Below, one piece after another: positions 1 through 7,312 of a stretch of 21,263 nt of DNA (position 1 is its first letter; every line of letters starts with the position of its first letter). A program made the translations under genes and the position numbers. The stretch is from positions 1 through 21,263 of IMG/VR virus record IMGVR_UViG_3300007734_000459; one strand, written 5' to 3'. The notes beneath the pieces are model-generated. The model saw nothing but the letters and a program-made list of their open reading frames with translations. It did no database searches and was not told where the DNA came from. Source of the stretch: a virus.

Positions 1-230
1 GTGGTGGCGATTAGAGCCCAATTTCGGCATACCCCCCCTATTTGCGTAAAAACGCCACTTTTTTTGCGTTATTTCGCTAAAAACGCCACATTTTATGGCG
101 ATTCTGACTCAAAAACGCCATTTGTCATCATCAAAATAGTGGCGATTTCAGCGTAAAAACGCCATAAGTGGCGATATTGATGCGCAATCGCCACATTTTT
201 GATTTCCAACTTTTCATAAGTGCCACTTTT
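1..230. repeat. Non-coding iteron-like repeat cluster (TGGCG/CGCCA)
   Basis: No gene is visible left of the HNH stop codon. The stretch holds nine copies of the core TGGCG or its complement CGCCA: TGGCG at 5, 96, 140 and 169; CGCCA at 53, 84, 116, 160 and 189. A degenerate TGCCAC lies at 221. Four CGCCA copies belong to a direct repeat close to GCGTAAAAACGCCAY (44-58, 75-89, 108-121, 151-165). TGGCG copies are usually followed by ATT. Neighbouring copies often face each other, and GTGGCGAT (168-175) with ATCGCCAC (187-194) forms a perfect 8-bp inverted repeat. A C7 run (32-38) and a T run (59-65) are also present. Such arrays are typical of replication-initiator, partition or repressor binding sites; which applies here is inference. 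Confidence 0.8.
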
Positions 231-536
231 TTATTTCGCCTCGGCTTGCGTCTTTCGTGCGTGGCATGATGCACACAACGCTTGCAGATTCGATCTGACG
301 AGCCTCAGGTCTGGCGCTTGCGAGATAGGCACTTGGTGGTCAACGCATGTGGCTGCCTCAACCCTGCCCTCACGCAGGCAATGGCGACACAGCGGCTCCT
401 CCATCCGCACCTGCTTACTCAGCGCACGCCATGTCCAGTCGTAGCCACGCTTCTGACTTTGCTCTCGATGATCAGGTAGCCGCTGCTTCTTTGCCTGCGG
501 CGCACGCTGACCCAAGCGCGGCGGTCTATTCGGCAT
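231..536 (-). CDS. HNH endonuclease
   Basis: A 101-residue protein with the HNH (beta-beta-alpha metal) nuclease layout. CRHC (residues 50-53) gives the first zinc pair, VDHQVP (65-70) carries the catalytic Asp-His, SNLQ (82-85) the Asn, and CASCH (88-92) the second zinc pair and final His. The length is typical of small phage HNH proteins, which often lie next to terminase genes and assist DNA cleavage during packaging. The N-terminal third is basic (many R, K, Q). The start overlaps the end of the upstream HExxH gene by 11 bases, so it is probably translationally coupled. It is the last gene of the leftward array; the repeat cluster follows immediately. Confidence 0.88.
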   Translation of the reverse strand: MPNRPPRLGQRAPQAKKQRLPDHREQSQKRGYDWTWRALSKQVRMEEPLCRHCLREGRVEAATCVDHQVPISQAPDLRLVRSNLQALCASCHARKTQAEAK

Positions 537-813
537 GCCGATAGCCCGACTTCAACAGCACTCGAGCGATGTCTGTTGCGGTCGAGCGCACCGCCGCCTC
601 GTCGAGCAGCGGGAGCGCAGCGTGCAGCGTTTCGTGGATGATGGTGTCGATGCGTTGCGCTGGTGTCATCGATGCTCTGATGCAGATCGTGGGCCGTCTG
701 CCCGGTGGATGATCGCATGTGCCCCAAGCAGTGCGACTGATCTCGCTGCTCTTCACAAACTTCACGCGCCACATTATTCCACCGATCTTGCAGGTGAATC
801 CGTCACTGCGCAT
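526..813 (-). CDS. Small HExxH-type putative metallopeptidase
   Basis: A 95-residue protein containing HETLH (residues 60-64), the zinc-binding signature HExxH of metallopeptidases, within a predicted helix preceded by MTPAQRIDTII. I see no clear third zinc ligand, and the protein is much shorter than a complete SprT or zincin peptidase. It could be a minimal phage metallopeptidase of the kind annotated next to replication genes, or a zinc protein without peptidase activity. The start is chosen from a strong Shine-Dalgarno sequence (GGAGG, six bases upstream of ATG at 813); a second Met at residue 14 is possible. It overlaps the phosphoesterase stop by 11 bases and the HNH start by 11 bases. 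Substrate unknown. Confidence 0.72.
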   Translation of the reverse strand: MRSDGFTCKIGGIMWRVKFVKSSEISRTAWGTCDHPPGRRPTICIRASMTPAQRIDTIIHETLHAALPLLDEAAVRSTATDIARVLLKSGYRHAE

Positions 814-1723
814 CAGTCACCTCCCAATTCATGCGGGGTCGCATCACGCTGCGATTCGATGTGGTTGCCTTTTGCAATTCATAATCGACAAACAATCGAA
901 TCCACTTTTGGCGGCACGGCTTCGGGCCACTGCCAAGTTGCGCCTCGTATCCTTGCGCTCCGTCCTTGTATCCTTTTGCCAATGTGCCCACGCGAATGAA
1001 TGAGCAGAAGCGATTGTGCACGCGGTACGCGCCGTTCTGACTTGAGAGATACTCGCGCTGAACACCGATGATGTTTGAGTTGTGATCATGCCCGCAGACA
1101 ATCGCATCGCATGACTCAATCCAACTGAACATATTCTTTGCCGCGCTAAATCCACCGCCTGCGCCGTGAAAGTATTTCATAGTGAATGTGAGGTGATTGC
1201 CACCCGCTTCGAGTTGCACTTTCATCCATCCACCGTATCCACCCGCGCCGACCTGTGTTGTTTTGCATTTGCTTTTGAGTGCACGCACCGTGTGAGAAAC
1301 TGGACAGGTCTCGTGGTGACGAGTCCATGATGTCTCATGATTGCCAGCCCCAAAGAACACCCATCGCTCCGCAGCACCTGTCACTTCATCGCACAAGAAC
1401 GATGCCGTCTCATCGATGCACTCGTCGAAGTATGCGGTCGCCGCAAGGTTGGATCGCAGTCGTGCCTTGTCTTGTCTTGCATCGCTGCGCCCCTGGCACA
1501 GGTCATACCAATCGCCATTTGAAATAATCATTGCGTCACGCTTAACCGCGGCTTGTAGCAATCGCTTGAGCACTGGTCGATCGCACTCGCCGTCGAAATG
1601 CACATCGCTCAACACAAGAATCCATCGCTCCCAATTCTTTAACTGCGACGCGGTTTCTTTTACGATGTGAATGTTGCGACCGTGATGCGTGACAATCCAA
1701 TTTGGTTTCACGCTCTTGGCCAT
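803..1723 (-). CDS. Calcineurin-like metallophosphoesterase
   Basis: A 306-residue protein with the ordered motifs of the two-metal phosphoesterase superfamily (the fold of SbcD/Mre11 nucleases and phage phosphatases): DVH at about residues 40-42, GDWYD at 70-74, GNHE at 127-130, a lone His in YFHG near 186, and GHDH at 211-214. All metal ligands are visible, so it should be active. The substrate is not evident; single-domain phage members can be phosphodiesterases or DNA-end nucleases, and no SbcC-like ATPase partner is in the window. The start at 1723 is preferred because it makes a TAATG overlap with the resolvase stop; an upstream in-frame Met would put the N-terminus inside that gene. 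Confidence 0.87.
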   Translation of the reverse strand: MAKSVKPNWIVTHHGRNIHIVKETASQLKNWERWILVLSDVHFDGECDRPVLKRLLQAAVKRDAMIISNGDWYDLCQGRSDARQDKARLRSNLAATAYFDECIDETASFLCDEVTGAAERWVFFGAGNHETSWTRHHETCPVSHTVRALKSKCKTTQVGAGGYGGWMKVQLEAGGNHLTFTMKYFHGAGGGFSAAKNMFSWIESCDAIVCGHDHNSNIIGVQREYLSSQNGAYRVHNRFCSFIRVGTLAKGYKDGAQGYEAQLGSGPKPCRQKWIRLFVDYELQKATTSNRSVMRPRMNWEVTDAQ

Positions 1724-2067
1724 TACTTCTCCCCGATTAAGTTCAACAACTCGCGTGCGAATTGCGGAGCGTCGCTCACGCGCATCATCACGACCCAATC
1801 GTTCTCACCGTCCTGCCGAAAGACCACGACTGGCGTTTGTCCCGGCGCGGCATCCATCTCCGCCTGCTCGACCCAATCGGTCACGGCGACTCGGCAGTAT
1901 CGCTTGCACTCGACATGCAGATTGCCCGTGCCCTTGAGATCAGCATCGCCAGCGTCGCCGCAGTATTGCACTGAGCGTCGTGCCTCCGTGCAGTTCCAAT
2001 GCTTTGCGAGTTCAGCGGCGCACTCGCGCTCGCCGACTTTGCCTTTGGTACGCGAGTGGCTTCCCAT
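1723..2067 (-). CDS. Hjc-like Holliday junction resolvase / PD-(D/E)XK nuclease
   Basis: A 114-residue protein with the short PD-(D/E)XK pattern of archaeal-type Hjc resolvases: KGKVGERE (8-15) supplies the N-terminal Glu, GDADLKG (about 40-46) the central Asp, and VECKRY (52-57) the ExK catalytic pair. Length and motif spacing suit a phage resolvase that cleaves branched DNA before packaging. It lies between small unknown genes and the phosphoesterase, in the replication/recombination region. The stop is fused to the next start as TAATG. A weak AAGGG lies about 12 bases before the start. A general nickase or VRR-NUC-like role is an alternative. Confidence 0.75.
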   Translation of the reverse strand: MGSHSRTKGKVGERECAAELAKHWNCTEARRSVQYCGDAGDADLKGTGNLHVECKRYCRVAVTDWVEQAEMDAAPGQTPVVVFRQDGENDWVVMMRVSDAPQFARELLNLIGEK

Positions 2068-2112
2068 GTTTATATCGTCCCTTGTTTATTTTCGCTCGCA
2101 ATAGCCCTGCGA

Positions 2113-2373
2113 TTAACTTTCAGAAAAGTACGCACGATCCTTGTCCCACCGATAGCGACCGATGTAGACCCACTTGTTGTCGGGCATGCGGGTGTAGAGA
2201 GCCTCCGTGTATTCGCCCTTGAGGTGCAGCGGAACCTCACGGTCGAGGCACTCGCCGCGCACAACCCCGAGCCGAATATGCGTGTCGCTCTTGTCTGGCT
2301 GTATCGTGTCACCGCAACACGGCCCGCCGATGAGCACATATTCAACATCGTCATTCTCGGGATCGCTTTCCAC
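2113..2373 (-). CDS. Hypothetical protein, 86 aa
   Basis: Family not recognised. The protein is acidic at its N-terminus, has GGPCCGDTI near residues 16-24, and ends in an aromatic segment (KWVYIGRYRW) that looks like beta structure. The start taken is GTG at 2373, because no in-frame ATG lies close upstream and the reading overlaps the previous gene's end by 23 bases. The codon pattern is more protein-like than the competing frame across the same bases, which gives an Arg/Ser/Thr-rich shadow. A gap of 45 bases separates it from the resolvase gene. Function unknown. Confidence 0.6.
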   Translation of the reverse strand: MESDPENDDVEYVLIGGPCCGDTIQPDKSDTHIRLGVVRGECLDREVPLHLKGEYTEALYTRMPDNKWVYIGRYRWDKDRAYFSES

Positions 2374-2551
2374 CGTTGCATTTTCTCATCGAATCGCCCG
2401 CTCGCAATAGCGGCATGATCGGGTAGTGCTTCAGCAGTCGATGCGACTCCGTGCGGATGAACTTGATCTCGCCAGGCTTGCAGTGCAACAGGAAGAACAA
2501 GAAGTCCCGCGTCTGTGCAATCGTGCGTTGCTCCTCGTCTCGTGTTGTCAT
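2351..2551 (-). CDS. Hypothetical protein, 66 aa
   Basis: A small basic protein that I do not recognise. It has an acidic/polar N-terminus (MTTRDEEQRTIAQ), a short hydrophobic stretch (FLFFLL) too short to span a membrane, and a basic C-terminus. The start at 2551 is chosen because it gives an ATGA overlap with the stop of the coiled-coil gene. It belongs to the run of small coupled genes after the primase-helicase. Reality rests mainly on this gene packing. Confidence 0.55.
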   Translation of the reverse strand: MTTRDEEQRTIAQTRDFLFFLLHCKPGEIKFIRTESHRLLKHYPIMPLLRAGDSMRKCNGGKRSRE

Positions 2552-2799
2552 TTGACCCACTTACCCTTTGGCTCTTGGTTCGTGTTCGTTCGCGGCCTTA
2601 ACCCGCAATCGATCTCACGGATGTGATCTCGCTCTGCCTCGCACTGGCGCAACCTCGCCTCCACCGACTCGAACTCCCGCACCTTCACCTCCCACTCGAC
2701 AATCCAAACCACCACCTCCCGAAGCCGCTGTGCATCTCGCTCCGACCCGAGCGCGGCGACTCGGGTGGCGATCCTCAGGATGGAGTCGGCGTGTGTCAT
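2548..2799 (-). CDS. Small predicted coiled-coil protein, 83 aa
   Basis: An 83-residue charged protein. The central part (about residues 10-62, rich in R, E, V and L with repeated VEARLRQCEAERD-like spacing) looks like a helical coiled coil. The C-terminus is polar and basic. The start at 2799 forms an ATGA overlap with the primase-helicase stop, so translation is probably coupled to it. It may act as a small partner or dimerisation factor in replication, but this is inferred only from position. Confidence 0.6.
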   Translation of the reverse strand: MTHADSILRIATRVAALGSERDAQRLREVVVWIVEWEVKVREFESVEARLRQCEAERDHIREIDCGLRPRTNTNQEPKGKWVK

Positions 2800-4808
2800 A
2801 TAACTAGGACTTTCGGAAGTTCCTCTTCACTTCTTTCTTCTCCTTCCCTTCTTTCTTTTAGAAGGGAGGGAGAAGAAGGAAGAGGAACATCTTCTTCTTC
2901 CTCCTTCTTATTTGGGGGAGGAAGAAGAGAGACTTTAGAACCATATTTGAGTTGGTTTCCTGTCTTGCCGTTGCTCACGATTAGACCTTCTTCGACTGCC
3001 TCGTCGTTGATTTCGGCAAATGTGGTCTTGGACACTGGGATCTTCTTTCTGACCCGATTGTGAATCTTGGTCAAAGACTCAAAGATTCCTTGGAACATGT
3101 AATTGTGAGCCAAGTCTTCAGCCGTCAATTTAGGGCCAGTATTCCATTTCTTTAGTTTCGCCTCTTTCATTGGGTCGTAGTGAAACAGCGGCCACTCCCA
3201 TCGCAATACCTTTGGCATGATGGGTTGCCATGAACGCACTGCCGCGTCAAGAACGAAGTGCTTATCTTCTTCATGCTGTCTCACGATGAGATGCGTGTCA
3301 GCCGCCCGGCTAATACTGCCAGCGCCCGCTCCGACATCGGTCACGCCCTTCTCGCCTTGATTGCCTTTGCTGGCGTGGTGGATCAGAACAAAACAGCAAT
3401 CAAGTTTCTGCGACCATCCGTCAACCATGTTGTAAACATTTGCCATCGCTCCGTTATCGTTCTCACTAATTCCAGCGCAGATAAATCTGTAGAAGGCATC
3501 AAGAATGACCATGCCGTATTTGTTTTTCTCGATGGTGTCAAACAGCAACGGCCCAATTTTGTTGAAGTCGATTAGGTTGCCGCGAAGATTCAAAGTGTCG
3601 AGGTCTGAGAGTTCACCAGGGTCGACACCAAGCGCACGGCAAACTTCGGGCAATCGGCTTGCCGTTGTCTCTCCGTGCAACTCATTGTCAATGAGCAGGA
3701 CTCTGCTTTGATCACATTGAAAATTCAGCCAAGGCCGTCCCAAACTTGCATTAATTGCAAGGTTTAAAACCATCCAAGATTTGCCAGTCTTTGGCGGTGC
3801 GATGATGTTCATCGTCTCGCCCGAACGAAGTAGACCGTGAATAATTGGACGGCGCAATCCATTTTTATGTTCTTTTAATAATTGTAATATTGGCTTAATT
3901 ACTAACGCAGAATCTGCAACCATTGGCAGGACATTCTCCGCATCGCCGACGCACGCTAAACGCGGAAACTTAAACGCATTCGCAATCTGCCTCGGTATGT
4001 CGAGCAGATCAATTGGCGACAGCCCGAGCGTCTGCGCCCGCTCTTCGATTACTTTAATGGCATCGCCTTCATCCCATTGACGACCTTTAAGATCGCACGC
4101 CACCGTGAAGATGGTCTGTCGGCGACCCGCAGGCATGACATAGCCTTCGTTGAGGAATCGGTGCGACAAGTTGCTGAGAGACTTTGGCACTGGCGGCACG
4201 ACAACTCCCACTCGCTCCGACTCTCCATCCGTCGGGTCAGGAAAGTCCGCAAGCGAGTAGGTGTTGTCCGTGTCGACTGCGGCCACATAGCACAGCGGTC
4301 GGTGGTCGTACTTGGTATTCACAAAGCCCGGCAAGCGCATCAGGCGCGGAGCGTCGTGAATGCACTTGTCAGAGCCGAGCCGAGCCGCGAGTGCCTTCTG
4401 ATGCGCACAGTGAATATCCATGTCGAGGCACGGCTCAGAGAGCCGCCACCAAGCATGCACGCCGCCTCCAGTGGCAACAATCGCGGTCGGCTCAGGTATC
4501 AATGATTCTTCGATACGCATCTTGGCTTGCTCGATGGTCGTTCCACCGTCGAAGTCTGCGTACAGGCATCGAGCCATTTTCACATCCTTGGCCGTGCCGC
4601 CAGTCTTGTTGGCTCTCGGGTTGGCTCCGAAGTACATGTCCGTCTTGCCGCCGAGTTTCGTTAGATCGGCGATGAGGTCGGGCGCATCCTTGAGAGTCGT
4701 CCACTTCTGCACGCGCATTGCGCCAAGCGTGCGAATCTCGATGATGTCGTTTGCGTCGAAGATGTAGGGCAGCAGGCGATAAGCGTGGCTGATGACTTCA
4801 GTTTCCAT
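2796..4808 (-). CDS. Bifunctional primase-helicase (AEP-type primase plus RecA-fold helicase)
   Basis: A 670-residue replication protein. The N-terminal half resembles RepB-type archaeo-eukaryotic primases: YADFDG (residues 83-88) holds the catalytic acids, GGGVHAWW (114-121) the active-site His region, and RLMRLPG (155-161) the following conserved strand. The C-terminal half is a RepA/DnaB-like RecA-fold ATPase with Walker A APPKTGKS (337-344), Walker B GMVILDAFY (about 432-440) and a sensor-like LIHHASKGN (about 475-483). It would prime and unwind phage DNA. The start at 4808 gives a TAATG overlap with the preceding gene. The last 40 or so residues (from about 629) are low complexity, rich in P, E, K, R and S, and coincide with two long DNA hairpins. 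Confidence 0.9.
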   Translation of the reverse strand: METEVISHAYRLLPYIFDANDIIEIRTLGAMRVQKWTTLKDAPDLIADLTKLGGKTDMYFGANPRANKTGGTAKDVKMARCLYADFDGGTTIEQAKMRIEESLIPEPTAIVATGGGVHAWWRLSEPCLDMDIHCAHQKALAARLGSDKCIHDAPRLMRLPGFVNTKYDHRPLCYVAAVDTDNTYSLADFPDPTDGESERVGVVVPPVPKSLSNLSHRFLNEGYVMPAGRRQTIFTVACDLKGRQWDEGDAIKVIEERAQTLGLSPIDLLDIPRQIANAFKFPRLACVGDAENVLPMVADSALVIKPILQLLKEHKNGLRRPIIHGLLRSGETMNIIAPPKTGKSWMVLNLAINASLGRPWLNFQCDQSRVLLIDNELHGETTASRLPEVCRALGVDPGELSDLDTLNLRGNLIDFNKIGPLLFDTIEKNKYGMVILDAFYRFICAGISENDNGAMANVYNMVDGWSQKLDCCFVLIHHASKGNQGEKGVTDVGAGAGSISRAADTHLIVRQHEEDKHFVLDAAVRSWQPIMPKVLRWEWPLFHYDPMKEAKLKKWNTGPKLTAEDLAHNYMFQGIFESLTKIHNRVRKKIPVSKTTFAEINDEAVEEGLIVSNGKTGNQLKYGSKVSLLPPPNKKEEEEDVPLPSSPSLLKERREGEERSEEELPKVLVI
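2819..2888. repeat. Long imperfect polypurine/polypyrimidine hairpin in primase 3' end
   Basis: The pyrimidine arm 2830-2852 faces the purine arm 2860-2882 around a 7-base loop (TTCTTTT). Of 23 paired positions 21 are Watson-Crick and two are G-T. An alternative outer stem pairs GTTCCTCTT (2819-2827) with AAGAGGAAC (2880-2888). The element lies inside the coding sequence of the low-complexity primase tail. No T run follows on the minus strand, so it is not a canonical terminator. Confidence 0.85.
2893..2928. repeat. Second polypyrimidine/polypurine hairpin in primase 3' end
   Basis: TCTTCTTCCTCC (2893-2904) and GGAGGAAGAAGA (2917-2928) are a perfect 12-bp inverted repeat with a 12-base loop, only a few bases from the larger hairpin at 2819-2888. 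Both arms are strand-asymmetric (all pyrimidine, then all purine). Confidence 0.85.
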
Positions 4809-5383
4809 TAGACCAAATCTCCATCGCCATTTATCCAAGTAAATTCAATGCCATTTTGCCGCGCTGTATCCCACGACAACGATCTAAACACCGTGCCGTC
4901 TTCGTCATTTGTGTGACGCTTAAATAAATCTTGATTGTCGCGCATGACTTCAATCAGTTGAGACGAACGGATACCAGCTGCACATATAAAGTCTTTAGTC
5001 TTTTTATTAAAGTAAGACTGAACATGTAGATACGGTTTGATTGACTCAGAGTCCGCATCTATTAACTTTTTCCATTCTGTGTGCTGGCTCTTGTTTTTTG
5101 TTAGTTCCCGAATAGTCCATGTATTAAATGGTTCAACCCAACACTCTTGGGATCTATGCGCAATTCCTTTAATTGATTTGTTTTGGCTGACTTGAAATGC
5201 GTCTATGCCACAACTCATATCCAAAAACCTTTTAAATGAATCGTTTGATCCCTCGACCATTTCGATATTTCCACCGCCACAATATGGAGAAATTAAGGGC
5301 CATATAAATTTAAATTTATCGTTGCTGTTTAGAATTTTTGTAAAGCACGGAAGCGGATCAGATTGATCTATTTCAATTTTCAT
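4808..5383 (-). CDS. AT-rich hypothetical protein, 191 aa
   Basis: A soluble 191-residue protein with no membrane segment or signal peptide. Visible blocks are PYCGGGNIEMVEG (about 33-45), a segment GIDAFQV followed by KGIAHRSQ (about 59-79), TWTIREL (about 88-94), and a strand-like YLHVQSYF (about 117-124). The GIDAxQ...GIASR-like and TFTIR-like blocks faintly recall a conserved phage protein found near replication genes, which I cannot name. The gene is markedly AT-rich compared with the methyltransferase upstream and the primase downstream. It starts 11 bases inside the methyltransferase gene (GGAG seven bases before ATG) and ends in a TAATG overlap with the primase, so it is embedded in the operon. 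Function unknown. Confidence 0.75.
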   Translation of the reverse strand: MKIEIDQSDPLPCFTKILNSNDKFKFIWPLISPYCGGGNIEMVEGSNDSFKRFLDMSCGIDAFQVSQNKSIKGIAHRSQECWVEPFNTWTIRELTKNKSQHTEWKKLIDADSESIKPYLHVQSYFNKKTKDFICAAGIRSSQLIEVMRDNQDLFKRHTNDEDGTVFRSLSWDTARQNGIEFTWINGDGDLV

Positions 5384-6689
5384 TTTTATGCTCCGCTATT
5401 CGTCCCTTGGCAATAGCGACATAGTCAGCATTCGTATCCCCTGTGATACAGAATCGATCTGTGGCATACGCGGCAAGTGCTGTAGTGCCAGCGCCACAAA
5501 ATGGATCAACAACCAATTCGGATTCATACGACCCGAGTTGAACAAGTCTGCGCATCAATCCAAGCGGCTTTTGTGTCGGGTGGAACGATTGATCATCTTT
5601 GTGGGTCGATTGTGGAACAACATATTTTTGCACATCGAATCGCTCCTCTCCCCATTCCTCAGGAAGATTGAGATGCCTTGTTCCGCAATGCCAAAATGGT
5701 TCATAGGAAGATAAGAATGTCATGCTCCCGGTGCGCTTCTTTGCCAAGTTGGGTCTGTGCCAAATAGCCTGCCTCAACACTGGCCAACCAGTATCGACAA
5801 GAACCCGATGCAGTTGTGTTGTCTTGTCTGCGTCGCAGAACACAAATGCAGTAAAGTCGGGGCGCATCTTTGGTCGCAACAATCCCAACCAACTGCGCAT
5901 AAATTGCCAATACTCATCCTCGCTTGCCCACACATCCCAATCATTTTCCGTCACCGCATACGGTGGATCAGTTAGCAACAAGTGAACTGACTCGTCAGAT
6001 AGTGACGAGATCAGTTGCAAGCAATCTGATTTCCTAATGTCAATTCCCTTTGTCTTTACTGGTGTTGACTGCGCTAGTTCAATCTGCCGCGTCTTGAGTG
6101 CCTCGACTCGCTTCTCCTTCTTCATCTTTTGTTGCACTTCACTCACCTTGATCGTGCCCGCCTTGATGCGCTCAAACGCCTCGGGATTCTTGACCTTGAT
6201 CGCCTTGGCTAAAGACACCATGCGAGAACTGACGCTGACAACATCGGCGGCGTGGTCGCGGGCTTGATCGGCTCGTTTGAGTTTTATCTGAGGCAAATTT
6301 GCCTCAGATTGTTTTGACGGTCTACCAACAGTTTCGTCGTATCGCTTCTTCGCCTCCACCGCAAACATCGGCTCGAGTTCAACAGCCACGCACGCCCGCT
6401 GGCTTGCGTCAAGTTGCCGCCGCTTGATGTTGGCACTGATGACAAAGGTCACCGGGCTGTTGCCTTCGTACTGTTTGAACGACGGCTCAACGCCGCAGAT
6501 CGCGCACGCCGCCAATCGGTTGCGGCCGTCGAGCAACAGCCCCTCCCACATAACTATGGGCTGTTGCAAGCCGTTGGCTTTGATGTCGAGTGCCAGCGCG
6601 TCCAACTCCTCTGCGTTAAGCATCGGAAAGATCTCGGCGGCGGGATGTACTTTGAGTGCGGTCTTAGACCGTGTGAGTGTCGTAGTCAT
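5373..6689 (-). CDS. ParB-like domain fused to beta-class DNA methyltransferase
   Basis: A 438-residue fusion. The N-terminal region (about residues 10-110) has ParB/Srx-like motifs, notably LLDGRNRLAA (52-61). A helical linker follows. The C-terminal methyltransferase has DPPY (241-244, motif IV), HPTQKP (370-375) and DPFCGAGTT (395-403, motif I). Motif IV before motif I defines the beta class, which methylates adenine N6 or cytosine N4. No restriction enzyme gene is evident, so it is probably an orphan phage methyltransferase for protecting DNA or regulating genes. The start at 6689 is set by AAGGA six bases upstream; a Met five codons earlier lacks such a site. It is the first gene after the terminator-bearing gap. 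Confidence 0.93.
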   Translation of the reverse strand: MTTTLTRSKTALKVHPAAEIFPMLNAEELDALALDIKANGLQQPIVMWEGLLLDGRNRLAACAICGVEPSFKQYEGNSPVTFVISANIKRRQLDASQRACVAVELEPMFAVEAKKRYDETVGRPSKQSEANLPQIKLKRADQARDHAADVVSVSSRMVSLAKAIKVKNPEAFERIKAGTIKVSEVQQKMKKEKRVEALKTRQIELAQSTPVKTKGIDIRKSDCLQLISSLSDESVHLLLTDPPYAVTENDWDVWASEDEYWQFMRSWLGLLRPKMRPDFTAFVFCDADKTTQLHRVLVDTGWPVLRQAIWHRPNLAKKRTGSMTFLSSYEPFWHCGTRHLNLPEEWGEERFDVQKYVVPQSTHKDDQSFHPTQKPLGLMRRLVQLGSYESELVVDPFCGAGTTALAAYATDRFCITGDTNADYVAIAKGRIAEHKNEN

Positions 6690-6790
6690 GTTGCGTCCTT
6701 GCATTTATTAAAAGCGAGCGACGGAACCCGTGGAGGATCACCGCCGCCCGCCGTCCGGGGTTCATTTAAGTTTCTGACTAGTTCGCAGAC

Positions 6791-6816
6791 AAAAAAATAT
6801 GGTCAACAAACCACAT
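6791..6816 (-). terminator. Candidate intrinsic terminator after the SSB-like gene
   Basis: On the minus strand ATGTGGT and ACCATAT form a 7-bp stem (one G-T pair) with a TTGTTG loop, followed directly by a run of T (complement of A at 6791-6797). It sits about 35 bases after the SSB-like stop codon. The stem is AT-rich, so termination may be partial. The remaining gap to 6690 contains a GC-rich patch (about 6720-6765) with a weak GAACCC/GGGTTC inverted repeat and no convincing promoter. Confidence 0.55.
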
Positions 6817-6850
6817 AAAATAGTTACACAGTTGCAGTAGTCGACAAAAG

Positions 6851-7312
6851 TCAAAACGGTATATCCATATCTGCCGCAGGCACTGGGTCTGCATGCTTAG
6901 TCACGGCCGCAGGATGCGCAGGCAGATACGCCTTGACGATGTTGGAGACCTTGCCGACCTTGCTTGTGTACTGCTCAATCGATGCCATGATTTCGACATC
7001 GACCAGGCTTTGCTCGTTGAGCGAGCCACCCTTCTTGACTGCGGGCAAGTTGCAAGCGATGACCACCGTGTTGATTTCCCACGGCTTGTCGACTCCGATG
7101 GTCGCAAAGATGCGCTTGTTGTTGCCTTGGAACTCAGTATCAAGCCACAACTTCAGCGACATGCCATCCTTGTTGAACTCGCTCTTCTTGTACTGATCAG
7201 GCGCGAACTCTGCCTTTGTGATCTTGAATGTGTAAACGCCCTTGGGAAGAATGATCTCCTCAAACTTGCGATCGGTCTTTAAATCTTGCGGTGCATCCCA
7301 TATAAGTTTCAT
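6851..7312 (-). CDS. SSB-like single-stranded DNA-binding protein
   Basis: A 153-residue protein ending in DMDIPF, the acidic-hydrophobic C-terminal tip that bacterial SSB proteins use to recruit partners. The body is beta-rich (for example GVYTFKITKAEF and LKLWLDTEF) and is followed by a flexible Pro/Ala tail, the usual SSB layout. The body is not a clear match to classic SSB and could be a DUF669-type phage ssDNA-binding protein. It follows the exonuclease and annealing genes. The start at 7312 makes a TAATG overlap with the 117-aa gene. A likely terminator follows. Confidence 0.72.
   Translation of the reverse strand: MKLIWDAPQDLKTDRKFEEIILPKGVYTFKITKAEFAPDQYKKSEFNKDGMSLKLWLDTEFQGNNKRIFATIGVDKPWEINTVVIACNLPAVKKGGSLNEQSLVDVEIMASIEQYTSKVGKVSNIVKAYLPAHPAAVTKHADPVPAADMDIPF

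Noticed and set aside
1-230. CRISPR array interpretation of the repeat cluster
   Set aside because: Repeats are only 5-15 bp, occur in both orientations and have irregular spacing; no cas genes are present.
535-999. 154-aa plus-strand frame
   Set aside because: It is antisense to the HExxH and phosphoesterase genes, is Arg/His/Ser/Cys-rich, and has no ribosome site or family features.
1667-2104. 145-aa plus-strand frame
   Set aside because: It lies opposite the resolvase and phosphoesterase genes, whose motifs are clear; composition is typical of a shadow.
2070-2381. 103-aa minus-strand frame
   Set aside because: It overlaps the 86-aa gene in another frame, is Arg/Thr/Ser-rich, and lacks protein-like pattern.
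4077-4675. Plus-strand frames of 142 and 163 aa
   Set aside because: They lie opposite the primase domain with recognisable active-site motifs; Arg/Ser-rich shadows.
6719-6765. GC-rich GAACCC...GGGTTC segment as a tRNA or structured RNA
   Set aside because: Only six bases pair cleanly and no cloverleaf or other family structure is visible.
6780-6810. TTGACC as a -35 box in the gap before the methyltransferase
   Set aside because: It lies inside the terminator stem, and the hexamer 17 bases on (AACTAG) is a poor -10 match.
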